NCBI RefSeq assembly: GCF_024166365.1
Contig: NC_064819.1
Span: 150,728,293-150,792,292 of the forward strand
Source: Elephas maximus indicus
Lineage: Eukaryota > Chordata > Mammalia > Proboscidea > Elephantidae
Length of the DNA stretch: 64,000 nucleotides
Reading direction: 5' to 3'
The notes beneath the pieces were generated by a model. It worked only from the letters and a program-made list of their open reading frames with translations. It was not told the DNA's origin and did no database searches. Every line of letters begins with the position of its first letter. Within the stretch, counting starts at the first letter, position 1. Shown one piece after another: positions 22,920 to 34,644 of this stretch. A program made the translations under genes and the position numbers.

Positions 22920-25330
22920 GTTGTTGTCTGTCGTTAGGTGCTGTCCAGTCAGTTTCAACTCATAGTGACCCTATGCACAACAGGACGAAACACTGCCTGG
23001 TCCTGCGCCATCCTTACAGTCGTTACGCTTGAGCTCATTGTTGCAGCCACTGTGTCAGTCCACCTTGTTGAGGGTCTTCCTCTTTTCCGCTGACCCCGTA
23101 CTCTGCCAAGCATGATGTCCTTCTCCAGGGACTGATCCCTTCTGACAACATGTCCAAAGTATGCAAGGTGCAGTCTCACCATCCTTGCCTCTAAGAAGCA
23201 TTCTGGCCACACTACTTCCAAGATAGATTTGTTCGTTCTTTTGGCAGTCCATGGTATATTCAATATTCTTCACCAGCACCACAATTCAAAGGCGTCAACT
23301 CTTCTTTGGTCTTCCTTATTCATTGTCCAGCTTTCACATGCATACGATGTGATTGAAAATACCATAGCTTGATCAGGTATACCTTAGTCTTCAGGGTGAC
23401 ATCCTTGCTCTTCAAAACTTTGAAGAGGTCCTTTGCAGCCGATTTGCCCAATGCAATGCATCTTTTGATTTCTTGACTGCTGCTTCCATGGCTGTTGTGG
23501 ATCCAAGTAAAATGAAATCCTTGACAAGTTCAATCTTTTCTCTGTTTATCATGATGCTGCTCATTGGTCCAGTCGTGAGGATTTTTGTTTTCTTTATGTT
23601 GAGGTGTAATCCATACTGAAGGCTGTGGTCTTTGATCTTCGTTAGTGCTTCAAGTCCTCTTCACTTTCAGCAAGCAAGATTGTGTCATCTGCATAACACA
23701 GTTTGTTAATGAGTCTTCCTCCAATCCTGATGCCCCGTTGTTCTTCATATAGTCCAGCTTCTTGTATTATTTGTTCAGCATACAGATTAAATAGGTATGG
23801 TGAAAGAATACAACCCTGATGCACACCTTTCCTGCCTTTAAACCAATCAGTATTCCCTTGTTCTGTCTGAACAACTGCATCTTGGTCCATGTAAAGGTTC
23901 TTCATGAGCACAGTTAAGTGTTCTGGAATTCCCATTCTTCGCAGTGTTATCCATAGTGTGTTATGATCCACACAGTCGAATGCCTTTGCATAGTCAATAA
24001 AACACAGGTAAACATCCTTCTGGTATTCTCTGCTTTCAGCCAGGATCCATCTGACATCAGCAATGATATCCCTGTTTCCACGTCCTCTTCTGAAACCAGC
24101 CTGAATTTCTGGCAGTTCCCTGTCGATATACTGCTGCAGCTGTTTTTGAATGATCTTCAGCAAAACTTTACTTGCGTGTGATATTAATGATATTGTTCTA
24201 TAATTTCCACATTTGGTTGGATCACCTTTCTTGGGAATAGGCATAAATATGGATCTCTTCCAGTCAGTTGGCCAGGAAGCTGTCTTTCATATTTCTTGGC
24301 ATAGACAAGTGAGCACCTCCACCACTGCATCTGTTTGTTGAAACATCTGGATTGATACTCCATCAATTCCTGGAGCCTTGTTTTTCACCAATGCCTTCAG
24401 AGGAGCTTGGACTTCTTCCTTCAGTACCATCGGTTCTTGATCATATGCCACCTCTTGAAATGGTTGAATATCGACTAATTCTCTTTGTTATAATGACTCT
24501 GTGTATTCCTTCCATCTTCTTTTGATGCTTCCTGTGTCGTTTAATATTTTCCCCATGGAATCCTTCACTATTGCATCTCAAGGCTTGAATTTTTTCTTCA
24601 GTTCTTTCAGCTTGAGAAACGCCGAGCTGCAGTCTGAAATTGATCGAACATGCAGTCAAAAAGCATTGGTAATTACTGGTGATTGGAATGCGAAAGTTGG
24701 AAACAGAGAAGGAGGATCAGTAGCTGGAAAATATGGCCTTGGTCATAGAAACGGTGCCGGAGATCGAATGATAGAATTTTGCAAGACCAATGACTTCGTC
24801 ATTGCAAATACCTTTTTTCACCATCATAAACGGCGGCTGTACACATGGACCTCTCCAGATGGAACGCACAGAAATCAAATTGACTACATCTGTGGAAAGA
24901 CGATGGAAAGGCTCAGTATCATCAGTCAGAACAAGGCCAGGGGCCAACTTGCTCATTTGCAAGTTCAAGCTGAAACTGAAGAAAATCACAGCAAGTCCAC
25001 GAGACCCAAAATATGACCTTGAGTATATCCCACCTGAATTTAGAGACCATCTGAAGAATAGATTTGACTCATTGAACACTAGTGACCGCAGACCAGACGA
25101 GTTGTGGAATGACATCAAGGACATCATCCATGAAGAAAGCAAGAGGTCACTGAAAAGACAGGAAAGAAAGATGGATGTCAGAGGAGACTTTGAAACTTGC
25201 TCTTGAGCATCAAGCAGCTAAAGCAAAAGGAGGAATTGATGAAGTAAAAGAACTGAACAGAAGATTTCAAAGGGCCTCTCGAGAAGACAAAGTAAAGCAT
25301 TATAATGACCTGTGCAAAGAGCTGGAAATG
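22920..25330 (-). mobile_element. RTE1-type LINE with 5' inversion (twin priming)
   Basis: The 3' part (22920 to about 24626) is on the minus strand. It includes a 200-codon RT frame (23642-24244) with FIDYAKAFDCVDH (motif A), QGCILSPYLF (motif B) and YADDT (motif C). From about 24627 to 25330 the 5' part is inverted onto the plus strand. It encodes endonuclease motifs GDWNAKVG, YTWTSPDG and RNQIDYI, then the spacer. On the RTE map the inverted block ends almost where the other block begins, and an identical 11-bp duplication flanks the whole. That is the signature of twin-primed reverse transcription. The endonuclease also lacks the residues around its SDH motif (a short in-frame deletion near 24940). 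The copy is inactive. Confidence 0.93.
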
Positions 25331-25341
25331 GACAACACGTT
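25331..25341. repeat. Target-site duplication, right (GACAACACGTT)
   Basis: Right copy of the 11-base duplication. It follows immediately after the end of the inverted RTE 5' block ('agctggaaatg'). Confidence 0.88.
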
Positions 25342-25905
25342 AGATGTTGTGAATTAAAATCTTAGAATTCTGAGGGCATTGGTTCTAATTTTCACATGAT
25401 TGTTTATTGTGACCCTTGGCATCCTACTTACAATTCTTTGTTTCTTTATTTTTAAAATGGAGAAAATAAAGACCTATTTTTTTGTTAAGGTGAGAATTCA
25501 TCAAAGGCATAAATATTTGTTTAAAATGATGGTAGAATAAAGTAATATTTTCATTTTCACTTAAACCATTTGAAAACAGCTTTGATATTTTATGTATGAT
25601 GCTAGCCTAGCATAGTTTTTAAAACATTAATAGTTGTATTATTTTCAAGTCATTTATTATCACTTTGAAAAATAACATTAAATTACTGATTTATCAACTT
25701 GTTTGAAGCCTACATTTTAGAGGAGACAGGATTAGATTTCATAGTAATTTATGAAAGATGCTTTTGTCTTTGGAATGGGGGGGATGAGTTGATGTGTGTG
25801 CCCTGTGTGCCAGGAGAATATTGGCTTTACAGTTGAAACCTTTTCTTTATCTAGAATTTTAAATTGAGGATTTCAAAGGCTAGGGATGAAAGAGAATCTA
25901 GAATT
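25342..25905. other. Intronic sequence, nothing recognised
   Basis: AT-rich spacer between the twin-primed RTE and a MIR. No feature recognised. Confidence 0.4.
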
Positions 25906-25907
25906 AC

Positions 25908-26085
25908 ATAGTAACTGAAAGTACAGATTTTAGACTACGATTTGAATTTCAACTTTGTTACTTCCTGTGGGACTTAAGGCTTGTTTCTTTGTGTCTTCAT
26001 GTATAGACTGTATATATACAGTTTATAATAGTATCTGTCTTAAAGGTATTGTGATTGTTAAGATACAATGTTGAGTGGTTTCATT
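25908..26085 (+). repeat. MIR SINE, degraded
   Basis: Pattern of an MIR: 'tacagattttagactacg', 'aactttgttacttcctgtg', then 'ggtattgtgattgttaaga'. Well diverged. Confidence 0.55.
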
Positions 26086-26477
26086 ATTATGATGTTGGAA
26101 ATATACAGTAAATTTTAGCTTATATTGATTTAAGAGGACTAATCAGAAACTTTATAAAAGTACATTAATCTTAGTGTTAATAAATACTGTTTAGTTTGTC
26201 ATCTATGTAGAGGTTTTACTTTGTAAAAAGTAAATAGTGGAAATCACATTCTCCTCCAGAGTCTTACCTAATAAGCTGCCGTAAGTGAAGTGGCACCTCT
26301 GCAGAACAGCTAGGTAAGTAATAGTCTACAATATAATAGCACCATTGCCAAAGATTGTGAAGGGAGTTCAAGTATAATTATCTTTTGACATTATTTTCTT
26401 CTAAAAGAAGTGTCTTTGCTAATTGTTCATCATTCCATTGGTTTCTTCTCTTTATCTCCCAAACACAGTGTTTTTGT

Positions 26478-28140
26478 CCTATTGTAGTTATTAGGTGCCA
26501 GTGAGTTGGTTCCAAATCATACTGCCCATTTCTCTGCCACCCTCACAATCCTTGCTACGTTTGAGTCCACTGTAGCACCACTATGTCAGTCTGCATTGTC
26601 GAGGGCCCTCCTCTTTTTCACTGACCCTCTACCCTTACCAACCATGATGTCCTTCTTCAGGGACTGTTCTCTTCTGATAACATGTCCAAAGGACATGAGA
26701 CGAAGTTTTGCTGTCCTTGCTTCCAAGGAGCACTCTGGCTGTATTTCTTCCAAGACAGACTTGTTCGTTCTTTTGTCAGTCCACAGTATATTCACTATTC
26801 TTCACCAACACCGTAATTCAAAGACATCAGTTCTTCAGTCTTTGCATCTATGTGAGGCAATTGAAAATACCATGGCTTGCGTCAGGTGCACCTTAGTCCT
26901 CAAAGTGACATCTTTGCTTTTGAAAACCTTCAAGAGGTCTTTTGCAACAGATTTGCCCAGTGCAGTACTTCATTTGATTTCTTCACTGCTTTTTCTGTGG
27001 GCGTTAATTGTGGATCCAAGTAAAATGCAATCCTTGACAACTTCAGTCTTTTCTCTGTTTATTATGATGTTGCTTATTGGTCCAGTTGTGAGGATTTTTG
27101 TTTTCCTTATATTGGGGTATAATCCATACTGAAGGCTGTAGTCTTTGATCTTCTTCAGTAAGTGGTTCAAGTCATTTTCCCTTTCAGCAAGCAAGATTGT
27201 GCCATGTGCGTATTATAGGTTGGTAACAAACCTTCCACCAATCCTCATGCCCTGTTCTTCATATAGTCCAGCTTCTTGGATTATCTGCTTAGCATACAGA
27301 TTGACTACGTCTGATGAAAGGATATAATCCTGATGCACACCTTTCCTGACTTTAAACCATGCAGTATCCCTTTGTTCTGTTGGAATGACTGCCTCGATCT
27401 TTGTACAGGTACCTCATGAGCACAATTAAGTGTTCTAGATTCCCATTCTTTGCAGTGTTATCCATAATTTGTTATGATCCACATAGTCAAATGCCTTTGC
27501 ATAGTCAATACAACACAGGTAAACACCTACCTGGTGGTCTCTGCTTTCATCCAAGATCCATCTGATGTTAGCATGTCCTCTTCTGAATCTGACTTGAATT
27601 TCTCGAAATTTCCTGTTGAGGAAGTGCAACTGCAACTGCTTTTTACTTATATTCAGCAAAATTTTACTTGTGTGTAATATTAATGATATTGTTTGATAAT
27701 TTTCGCATTCTGTTGGATCACCTTTCTTTGGAATGGGTACAAATATGGATCTCTTCCAGTTGATTGGACAGGTAGCTGTCTTCCAAATTTCTTAGCATAG
27801 ACGAGTGAGTACTTCCAGGGCTGCATCCATTTGTTGCAACATCTCAATTGGTATTCCCTCAGTTTCTCAAGCCTTGTTTTTCACCAGTGCTTTCACTGCA
27901 GCTTGGACTTCTTCCTTCAGTACACATGGGCTCTTGATCATATGCTACCTCCTGAAATGGTTGAACATTGACCAGTTCTTTTTGGTACAGTGACTGCGTA
28001 TATTCCTTCCATCTTCTTTTGATGCTTTTGATGCTTTCTGCATTGTTCAATATTTTGTCCATAAATCCTTCAGAATTGCAGCTCGAGGCTTGAATTTTTT
28101 CTTCAGATCTTTCAGCTTGAGAAATGCTGTGTCCTTCCCC
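26478..28140 (-). mobile_element. RTE1-type LINE, 3' half (split by L1)
   Basis: Antisense RTE. The 3' end is at about 26478 ('gtagttattaggtgccag'). Reverse-strand RT fragments lie at 26586-26795, 26970-27194 and 27435-27659 (motif A as CIDYAKAFDYVDH). Stops and frameshifts are frequent, and the catalytic YADD region is altered: the plus strand reads 'gccatgtgcgtattat', giving a YAHGT-like motif. It continues after the L1 insertion at 28920. The 208-codon plus-strand frame over 26506-27132 is only its complement. Confidence 0.92.
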
Positions 28141-28918
28141 TTTGATGTTCTTTCTTTTTTTAAGTTGTGCTTTAGGTGAAAGTTCACAGCTCAAGTTAAT
28201 TTCTCATACAAAAATTTACACATCTTGTTATGTGAGCCTAGTTACAGACAGTCCCTATAATGTGACAGCACATTTCCCCTTTCCACCTCGGGTTTCCCAT
28301 GTCCATTCAACCAGCTCCTATCCCTTTGTGCCTTCTCATGCCGCCTCTGGTCAGGAACTGCCCATTTAGTCTCATGTATCTACTTGAACTAAGAAGTACA
28401 CTCTTCACGAGTATTATTTTATGTTTTATAGTTCAGACTAATCTTTGTCTGAAGAGTTGGCTTTGGGAATGGTTCTGGGTTAACAGAGCCTGGGGGTCAT
28501 GTCTTTGGGGGTTCCTCTAGTCTCAGTCAGACCATTAAGTCTGGTCTTTGTATGTTAATTTGAGCTCTGCTTCATACTTTTCTCTTGCTCTGTCAGGGAC
28601 AGTCTGTTGTATTCCCTGTCAGGGCAGTCTTTGGTGGTAGCCAGGAACTACCTACTTCTGGTCTCAGGCGGGTGGAGTCTCTGTTTTATGTGGGCCTTTT
28701 GTTCTTGGGTAATGTTTTCCTTGTTTCTTTGGTGTTCTTAATTCACCTTTGCTCCAGGTGGGTTGGGACCAATTGATGCACCCTAGATGGCCACTCTCAA
28801 GCTTTTAAGACCCCAAATGGCCCTCACCAAAGTGAGATGAAGAACATTTTCTTAATAAGTGTTGTTACGCCAGTTGACTCAGATGTTCCCTGAATCCATG
28901 GTCCCCAGACCCCCCTTT
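28141..28918 (-). mobile_element. L1 3' UTR fragment inserted in RTE
   Basis: Antisense L1 3' end, collinear with 14440-15200 and 40385-41090: 'gtgctttaggtgaaagttca', 'gggtttcccatgtccattca', 'gtctggtctttgtatg' and 'gcttttaagaccccaaatgg'. The A-rich end is at the left and the element is 5'-truncated at about 28918. It separates two adjoining blocks of one RTE, so it is younger than that RTE. 'gatgttctt'/'gattttcta' at the edges may be a decayed duplication. Confidence 0.9.
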
Positions 28919-30330
28919 CGATTTTCTAACTCCAGGTCTTTGCACATTTTGTTATGATACTTGTCTTCTCAAACTGCCCTTTGAAACCTTCTGTTTAGCT
29001 CTTTTACTTCATGATTTCGTCCATTCATTTTAGCTACTCTGCATTCAAGAGCATGTTTCAGAGTCTCTTTTGAAATCCATTTTGGTCTCTTCTTTCTTCG
29101 CTATCTTTTTAATGACCTTTTTCTTTCTTCATGTATGATGTCCTTGATATTCCACAACTCCTCTGATCTTTGGTCATAGTGGTTTTTCTGGACTTGTTTT
29201 AATTTTCTTCAGTTTCAGCTGAAACTTGCATATGAGCAATGGATGGTCTGTTCCACAGTCAGCCCCTTGTCTTGTTCTGACTGATGATCTTGAGCTTTTC
29301 TATCTTCTCTTTCCACAGAATTGATTCCTATGTTTTCCATCCGGTGAGGTCCATGCGTATAGTCACCGTTCATAGTGTTAAGAAAAAGGTATTTATTTGC
29401 AAGGAGTAAGTTGTTGGTCTTGCAGAATTCTATCATGGACTCTCTGGCATTGTTTCTTTCACCAAGGCAGTATTTTCTAGCTACATATCCTTCTTTGTTT
29501 CCAACTTTTGGATTGCAATCACCGATAATTATCAGTGCATCTTGATTGCATGTTTGATCAATTTCATACTGCAGAAGTTGATAAAAATCTTCAATTTCCT
29601 CATTTTTGGCATTAGTGTTTGGTGTGTAAATTTGAATAATTTGAAAGTTGTATTAACTGGCCTTCCTTGTAGGTATATGCGTATTATCCTATCATGACAA
29701 TGTTGTACGTCAGGATAGATCTTGAAATATTATTTTTGATGATGAATGCGACACCATTCCTCTTAAATATGTCATTCCTGGCATAGTAGATCATGTGATT
29801 GTCTGATTCACAATGGCCAGTAAAAGTCCATTTCAGCTCACTAATGCCTAAAGTATTGATGTTTATGTGCTCCATTTCATTTTTGACGACTTCCAGTTTT
29901 CCTAGATTCATACTTCATACATTCTGCTTTCCAATTATTAATGGATGTTTGCAGCTGTTTCTTCTCATTTCGAGCCGTGCCATATTAGCAAATGATGGTC
30001 CTGAAAGCTTTGCTCCATCCACGTCATTGATTGACTGCTTTGATGAGGCAGTTCTTCTTCAGTTGTATTCTGAGTGTCTTCCAACCTGAGAGGCTCATCT
30101 TCCAGCACTATATCAGTCAGTGTTCTGCTGCTATTCATAAGGTTTTCACTGGCCACTTTTTTCAGAAGTAGACTGCCAGGTTCTTCTTTGTAGTCTGTCT
30201 CTCGGCCTGGAAGCTCAGCTGAAACCTGTCCACCATAGGTGGCTGTGCCAGTATTTGAAATACCATTGGCATGGCTTCCAGCATCACAGCAACACAAGTC
30301 ACGACAGTACTACAAACTGACGGGCATGGG
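28919..30330 (-). mobile_element. RTE1-type LINE, 5' half (split by L1)
   Basis: Continuation of the RTE at 26478-28140, covering the endonuclease and the 5' region. The reverse-strand frame at 29684-29911 carries the N-terminal endonuclease part (LGISELKWT, then YYARND). The 5' terminus near 30330 ('tacaaactgacgggcatg') coincides with the 5' terminus of the copy ending near 62180, so both look like full-length insertions. Coding frames are broken. Confidence 0.9.
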
Positions 30331-30479
30331 GTGGGTTTTTAGAGACGTAATGAAGCTAAAAGTCTTTTTAAAAGTAGATAAATAATGTGGAAGTTTTCAG
30401 TGATGGCTTTATGATGTTTTTGTCTTAGTGACATTAGTCCTGTGATCTGGTTCTTTCTCTGATTTTTGGGTTTCCTTCT

Positions 30480-30585
30480 CTTTTTTTTTGTTCCAGATGA
30501 ATAGAGACCAATAGTTGTATCTTAGATGCCCACTCATAAGCTTTTAGGACCCCAGACACTACTCAGTATACTGAGAGGTAGAACT
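30480..30585 (-). repeat. L1 3' UTR fragment
   Basis: A 100-base piece matching the L1 3' UTR seen at 28740-28840 ('cttttaggaccccagacac'). Truncated on both sides. Confidence 0.6.
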
Positions 30586-30721
30586 TAAACTTTAAGAATG
30601 TAGTTTGTTATTATACTGTGGTTTATGTATCCTCCCTCACCTGTTTAAACTTTCTTCCTTAGTGTTTCTTTTATCAATCCCATTTCTGTACATCTCCTCC
30701 CCATAATCTGTGATAAAATTG

Positions 30722-31005
30722 TTAGCTGCCTTTGAGTCAGTGCCTGACTCATGGCAGCCCTATGTACAATGGGATGAGACCTTTGTGATCCATAGAGATT
30801 TCATTGGCTGATTTTTTGGGGGGGGTGGCAGCAGTAGATCACCAGGCCATTCTTCCTAGTTTGTTAGTCTGGAAGCTCTACTGAAACCTGTTCAGCATCA
30901 CACAAGCCTTCACTAACAGACGGGTGGTGGCGGTGCTTGAGGTGCATTGGCCAGGAATAGAGCCTGGGTCTCCCACAAGGAAGGCGAAAATTCTACTACT
31001 TAACC
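30722..31005 (-). repeat. Composite SINE, longer variant
   Basis: The left part is the RTE-like tail ('cctgactcatggcagcccta') and the 'tcattggctgattttttgg' segment. The right part is different from the common head: it ends with 'agcctgggtctcccacaag' and 'aaattctactacttaacc', a separate tRNA-like head. It is probably a SINE variant or a composite. Confidence 0.55.
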
Positions 31006-31506
31006 AGTAATAAGAGTAGGCATTTTCAAATCCTGTGTATTTTTCATGAGACGTTCGTATACTTTTAAATGGATTCAATAACTTACTCTTTTTATTGAAC
31101 TTTGTATGTTTTTTTGGTTTTTATCACAGTCTCTCTGTACTAAGATTGTGTTTGTCTCTCTCCCCAGCTGCCATATTGAAGCTCTTTAAAAGCAGGGACC
31201 ATGCCCTTATTTTGTTCCTTAGTCAGTAATTGAATCTTGTTAAATGATTATCTCTTCTGCACTCCTTGAAAAGGTGGTCTTAATTTGGGGGAAGGGAGTG
31301 GATTTTGTGCCTTTGAGAAACCATTCCTTACTGAAATTAGATTTTTCTGACCGTTCTTATTCCACCTCAGTTCTGACGTTGGATATCTATGTTCAGGACA
31401 AAGATTCACTTTGATAAAGGGCTTATAGCTTTTATAAAGCAAACTCGACTGTATGATTGTTATTGTTAGTTGCCGTCAAATGTGACTCATGGGGACTGTA
31501 TGATTA

Positions 31507-31700
31507 ATAGTCCACTTAATAGCTTACATTTACTACATGCTTACTATGTACCAGGAATTACTTAAGTTTGTGTGTGTGTGTGTGAGAGAGAGAGAGAAAT
31601 TAACTCATGTAATCCTCAACAACCTCTAGAATTTTTACTATCCCTGTTTATATAGAGACTACTATTGATTTGTCCAACTCAAGTAACTAGAATTTAATTA
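31507..31700 (-). repeat. MIR SINE with internal (TG)n/(AG)n
   Basis: Reverse-strand MIR: 'catgcttactatgtaccagg' at the left, then 'aactcatgtaatcctcaac'. A dinucleotide tract (31567-31597) has expanded inside it. Confidence 0.72.
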
Positions 31701-32007
31701 AAAAAAAAAAAGACAGAAAAAGCAAAACCCAAACTAAGTAAAACTGTTTCTTTTTTTTTTTTTTGGAGGGAGTGGTATAGATGTTGATTGTTGAAATTTG
31801 TTTTAGGGTACAAAGGGAATTCACAATAGTAACGCTTGATCATTTTAAAAGTAAACTTCAGAAAAGCAGAAACATGAATGTAGCATTTTGTTTAGTGCTA
31901 TTTGAGGTTAATATACGAAACCCCAATATAGGTATGTGTAATAATAAATCATACGCATATATACATACATATATACACATGTACTATTTCAGAGTATATA
32001 ATTAAGT

Positions 32008-32755
32008 CCTGTGTTGGTTAGTGTTATGTGTCAACTTGGCTAGGCCATGATTCTCAATATTATGTAATTATCCCCCATTTTGGGATCTGTTGTAAGGGGA
32101 GTTTCCCTTGGGATGTGCCTTTCATCCAGTATATATGAATGTTCTGGCAAAACTCGCTTGCTCTGAATCCTGCATCCAACTCGTCATCCTCTGACCTCCA
32201 GTTCCTGGGATATGAGCCAGCAGCTGCCACCTCACTTGGAATTTTGGGTTCGTCAGTTCCTGCAACCAAATGAGCCAGGAGAAGCCTCCAGCCTGATGCC
32301 TGACCAACGGATTTGGGAATTCCCAGCCATTGCGTGAGCCATTTCCTTGAAATAAATCTTGCTATCTGTATATATTCTGCAGAACAGTTGGTCCCAGTTA
32401 TGTAGTTTATAACTTCTGGAAGGAGTTTTCCCTTTTCCATGTCTCTTAACCTCTCTTACATTTTCCATCTCTTGGGGTAGCATTCTAGGTAATTTTCTTG
32501 TATCTGTGGAGCTCTGGTGGCATAGTGGTTAAAGAGCTTGGCTGCTAACTAAAAGATCGGCAGCTCAAATCTACCAGCCACTCCTTGGAAACCCTGTGGG
32601 GCAGTTTTACACTGTCTTACAGGGTCACTGTGAGTTGGAACGGCTGAACCGCAACGGAGTTTTTTTTTTGTTTTTGGTTATACTAATTTATACACACACA
32701 CACTCTCTCTACTAGTTTTGTTCCTTTAGAGAACTCAGGCTAAGACAAGTCTCTT
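32008..32755 (+). mobile_element. LTR-like repeat, interrupted
   Basis: Starts 'gtgttatgtgtcaacttggc', has an AATAAA near 32350, and ends in a (CA)n stretch plus 'tttagagaactcaggctaag', the usual terminus of this ERVL/MaLR-like LTR group. A forward SINE (32508-32670) and about 110 bases of other sequence interrupt it. The family name is not certain. Confidence 0.55.
32508..32670 (+). repeat. AfroSINE-type SINE, short form
   Basis: 'ggagctctggtggcatagtg' head, short-form junction 'cactccttggaaaccctgtg', tail 'gtcactgtgagttggaacg'. Inserted inside the LTR-like repeat. Confidence 0.92.
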
Positions 32756-32759
32756 TATT

Positions 32760-33220
32760 AAATAATAAAGGTTTTTTTAACATAAATTTAATAGAAATAG
32801 AAGTTTTATTTATTTTTACCATTCTTCAGTTTTACACTCCTGTTTGGAGACCACTGGTTTATAGTGCTACAAGTAGCTGAAGTTTCTGAGATATATTATT
32901 TACTAGTATCCTTTTACTTACCTACCCTATTTTCAGAGCGTATTGGAGAAATGACAGTAACGGCAATCAATCAGATGTTTTTCATACTCTTAGTGAAATT
33001 TAATTTAATGTGTTTCCAGTTCATTGTTTCATCATGCTTTATTCTTTATGAGACCCCTGAGTATTGGGTGTGCCAGTTATCAGATACTTATTCCCTCTCA
33101 GCTGTAAATCATCCTTTTGTTGTTTGCTCTTCGATATTGGAGCTTGACCTTTTATTTCTCCTTTGCAATAAACACGATGTTAAGCTTTGTCCGTAGAGAA
33201 TGTTGAAGGGACTTCACACA
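32760..33220. other. Intronic sequence, nothing recognised
   Basis: The 110-codon open frame at 32864-33196 has no recognisable domain and is T-rich. It is probably chance. Confidence 0.4.
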
Positions 33221-33221
33221 A

Positions 33222-33420
33222 GGAACCAAACTCATTGCCATCGAATCTATTCCAACTCATAGCGACCCTACAGGACAGAGTAGAACTGCCCCATAGGGTT
33301 TTCTAGGCTGTAATGGAAGCAGACTGCCACACCTTTCTTCCGTGGAGCAACTTGTGTGTTTGAACCACCAACTTTCACTTGGCAGCTGAACGCTTGACCG
33401 TTGCTTTAACAGGGCTCTTT
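33222..33420 (-). repeat. AfroSINE-type SINE, long form
   Basis: Reverse-strand, near complete: 'aaccaaactcattgccatcg' tail, 'gtagaactgccccataggg', long-form middle ('gcagactgccacacctttc'), and the head end 'taacagggctctt'. Confidence 0.92.
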
Positions 33421-34640
33421 GGCACAAGGTAGTGGCTTCTGTTTTTCTTTGTTTTTGCTCCTAGCAGCACAGGTATGGGAACAGATCCCAGAGTGCAAAG
33501 ACCTTGATGGGCTCACAGCTCCAGCCTTGACCCAGTGACTACCTCAGTGCAGTTTTCCTGATGCAGACACTGTACACCCCAGACCTTTTGCTGGAGAAGT
33601 CCCAAAACCGTGACTTCCCCTGCATACCCCAGAGAGTTATTTCCCATGGCCCTCCTGATGCAGGCAGTGTTGGCAGTCAGGCTCCCCATTCCTCACTCAG
33701 TTCCCTTTGCTGTTCATCTGCCAGCCTCTTAGGTCTTGAAATCCAGCAGACTTCTTTGTTATCTAATGGGCTGTAACCAGGGACAGACAGGTTACCCAAT
33801 AAGCAAGGTAAACTCATGCTTAGGGCATTGATACAACAGTGGTACCAGTTGTCAAAAGCAAAGACCCATAAATGCCAAGCAGACAGGGCACAAGGAAAAG
33901 CCAGCATCGTAGTGGAAGGGAACTGGCAGGCAATTAAATGAAATGGATACCAGCTCCAGTACATGAGAATATGCTGGCCAGAAATAAGTTTACGCAGGGT
34001 CATGTGGGCGCCCACATGCAAGGTTGTTTAAGCTATGAGGCCCCTATCACTTCAACACCTTCATTGACATCTGTGTCCTAAGGTCCCGACCTGTACAGTT
34101 GAAACTCCTTATCTTGATGGGCCTCTTGGGAGTATACTACTTACAATAAATAAGAGGTGGGGTGGGCTGTCGAGTCTAAGTCTTGCCGTATTCACTCACC
34201 AAAAATTTAAAATCCAATTAATCTCATTCTGTTAAAATCATATGCCACTTCAGCTTTCAATCACTAATATTAAAGTCCCATTTAAAAAGTTATATCATGA
34301 ATAGCTAAGACGCACACATTCACATATAAAAATCACACATCACGTTTAAATGTGTGAGTAATCAGAGATGGGGGCACCAGAGATTATCAATGCTTAGGGC
34401 CCTCACATGCCTTAATCCAGCCGTGGCTGCACCCAGCCTTCTCAATAAGATCTGAGTCCTAGCCTTAAGGAAGGCCCCCTCTTCCAAGTTTGTTCCTTCC
34501 TTGGGTATTCTCACTAAGCCGTAGGGTATTCTTTAGAGTTCATTTTACATACTTATAGTTACTTCTCTGTTATAGTTAATAATTCTTTATATGAAACTCT
34601 CCCTCTTTCAGTGTCTGTGTGGTATCTGTTTGTTAATTGG
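33421..34640. other. Intronic sequence with an unclassified repeat
   Basis: The block 33781-33840 matches the window start in inverted orientation (shared core, reverse complement of ccttgcttattgggtaa). The rest, including 34150-34600, is not recognised. Open frames at 33561-33776 and 33677-34021 overlap on opposite strands and show no domain. Confidence 0.4.
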
Positions 34641-34644
34641 ACCC

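Noticed and set aside
26506..27132. 208-codon plus-strand open frame
   Set aside because: It is the complement of the antisense RTE reverse-transcriptase region and has no domain of its own.
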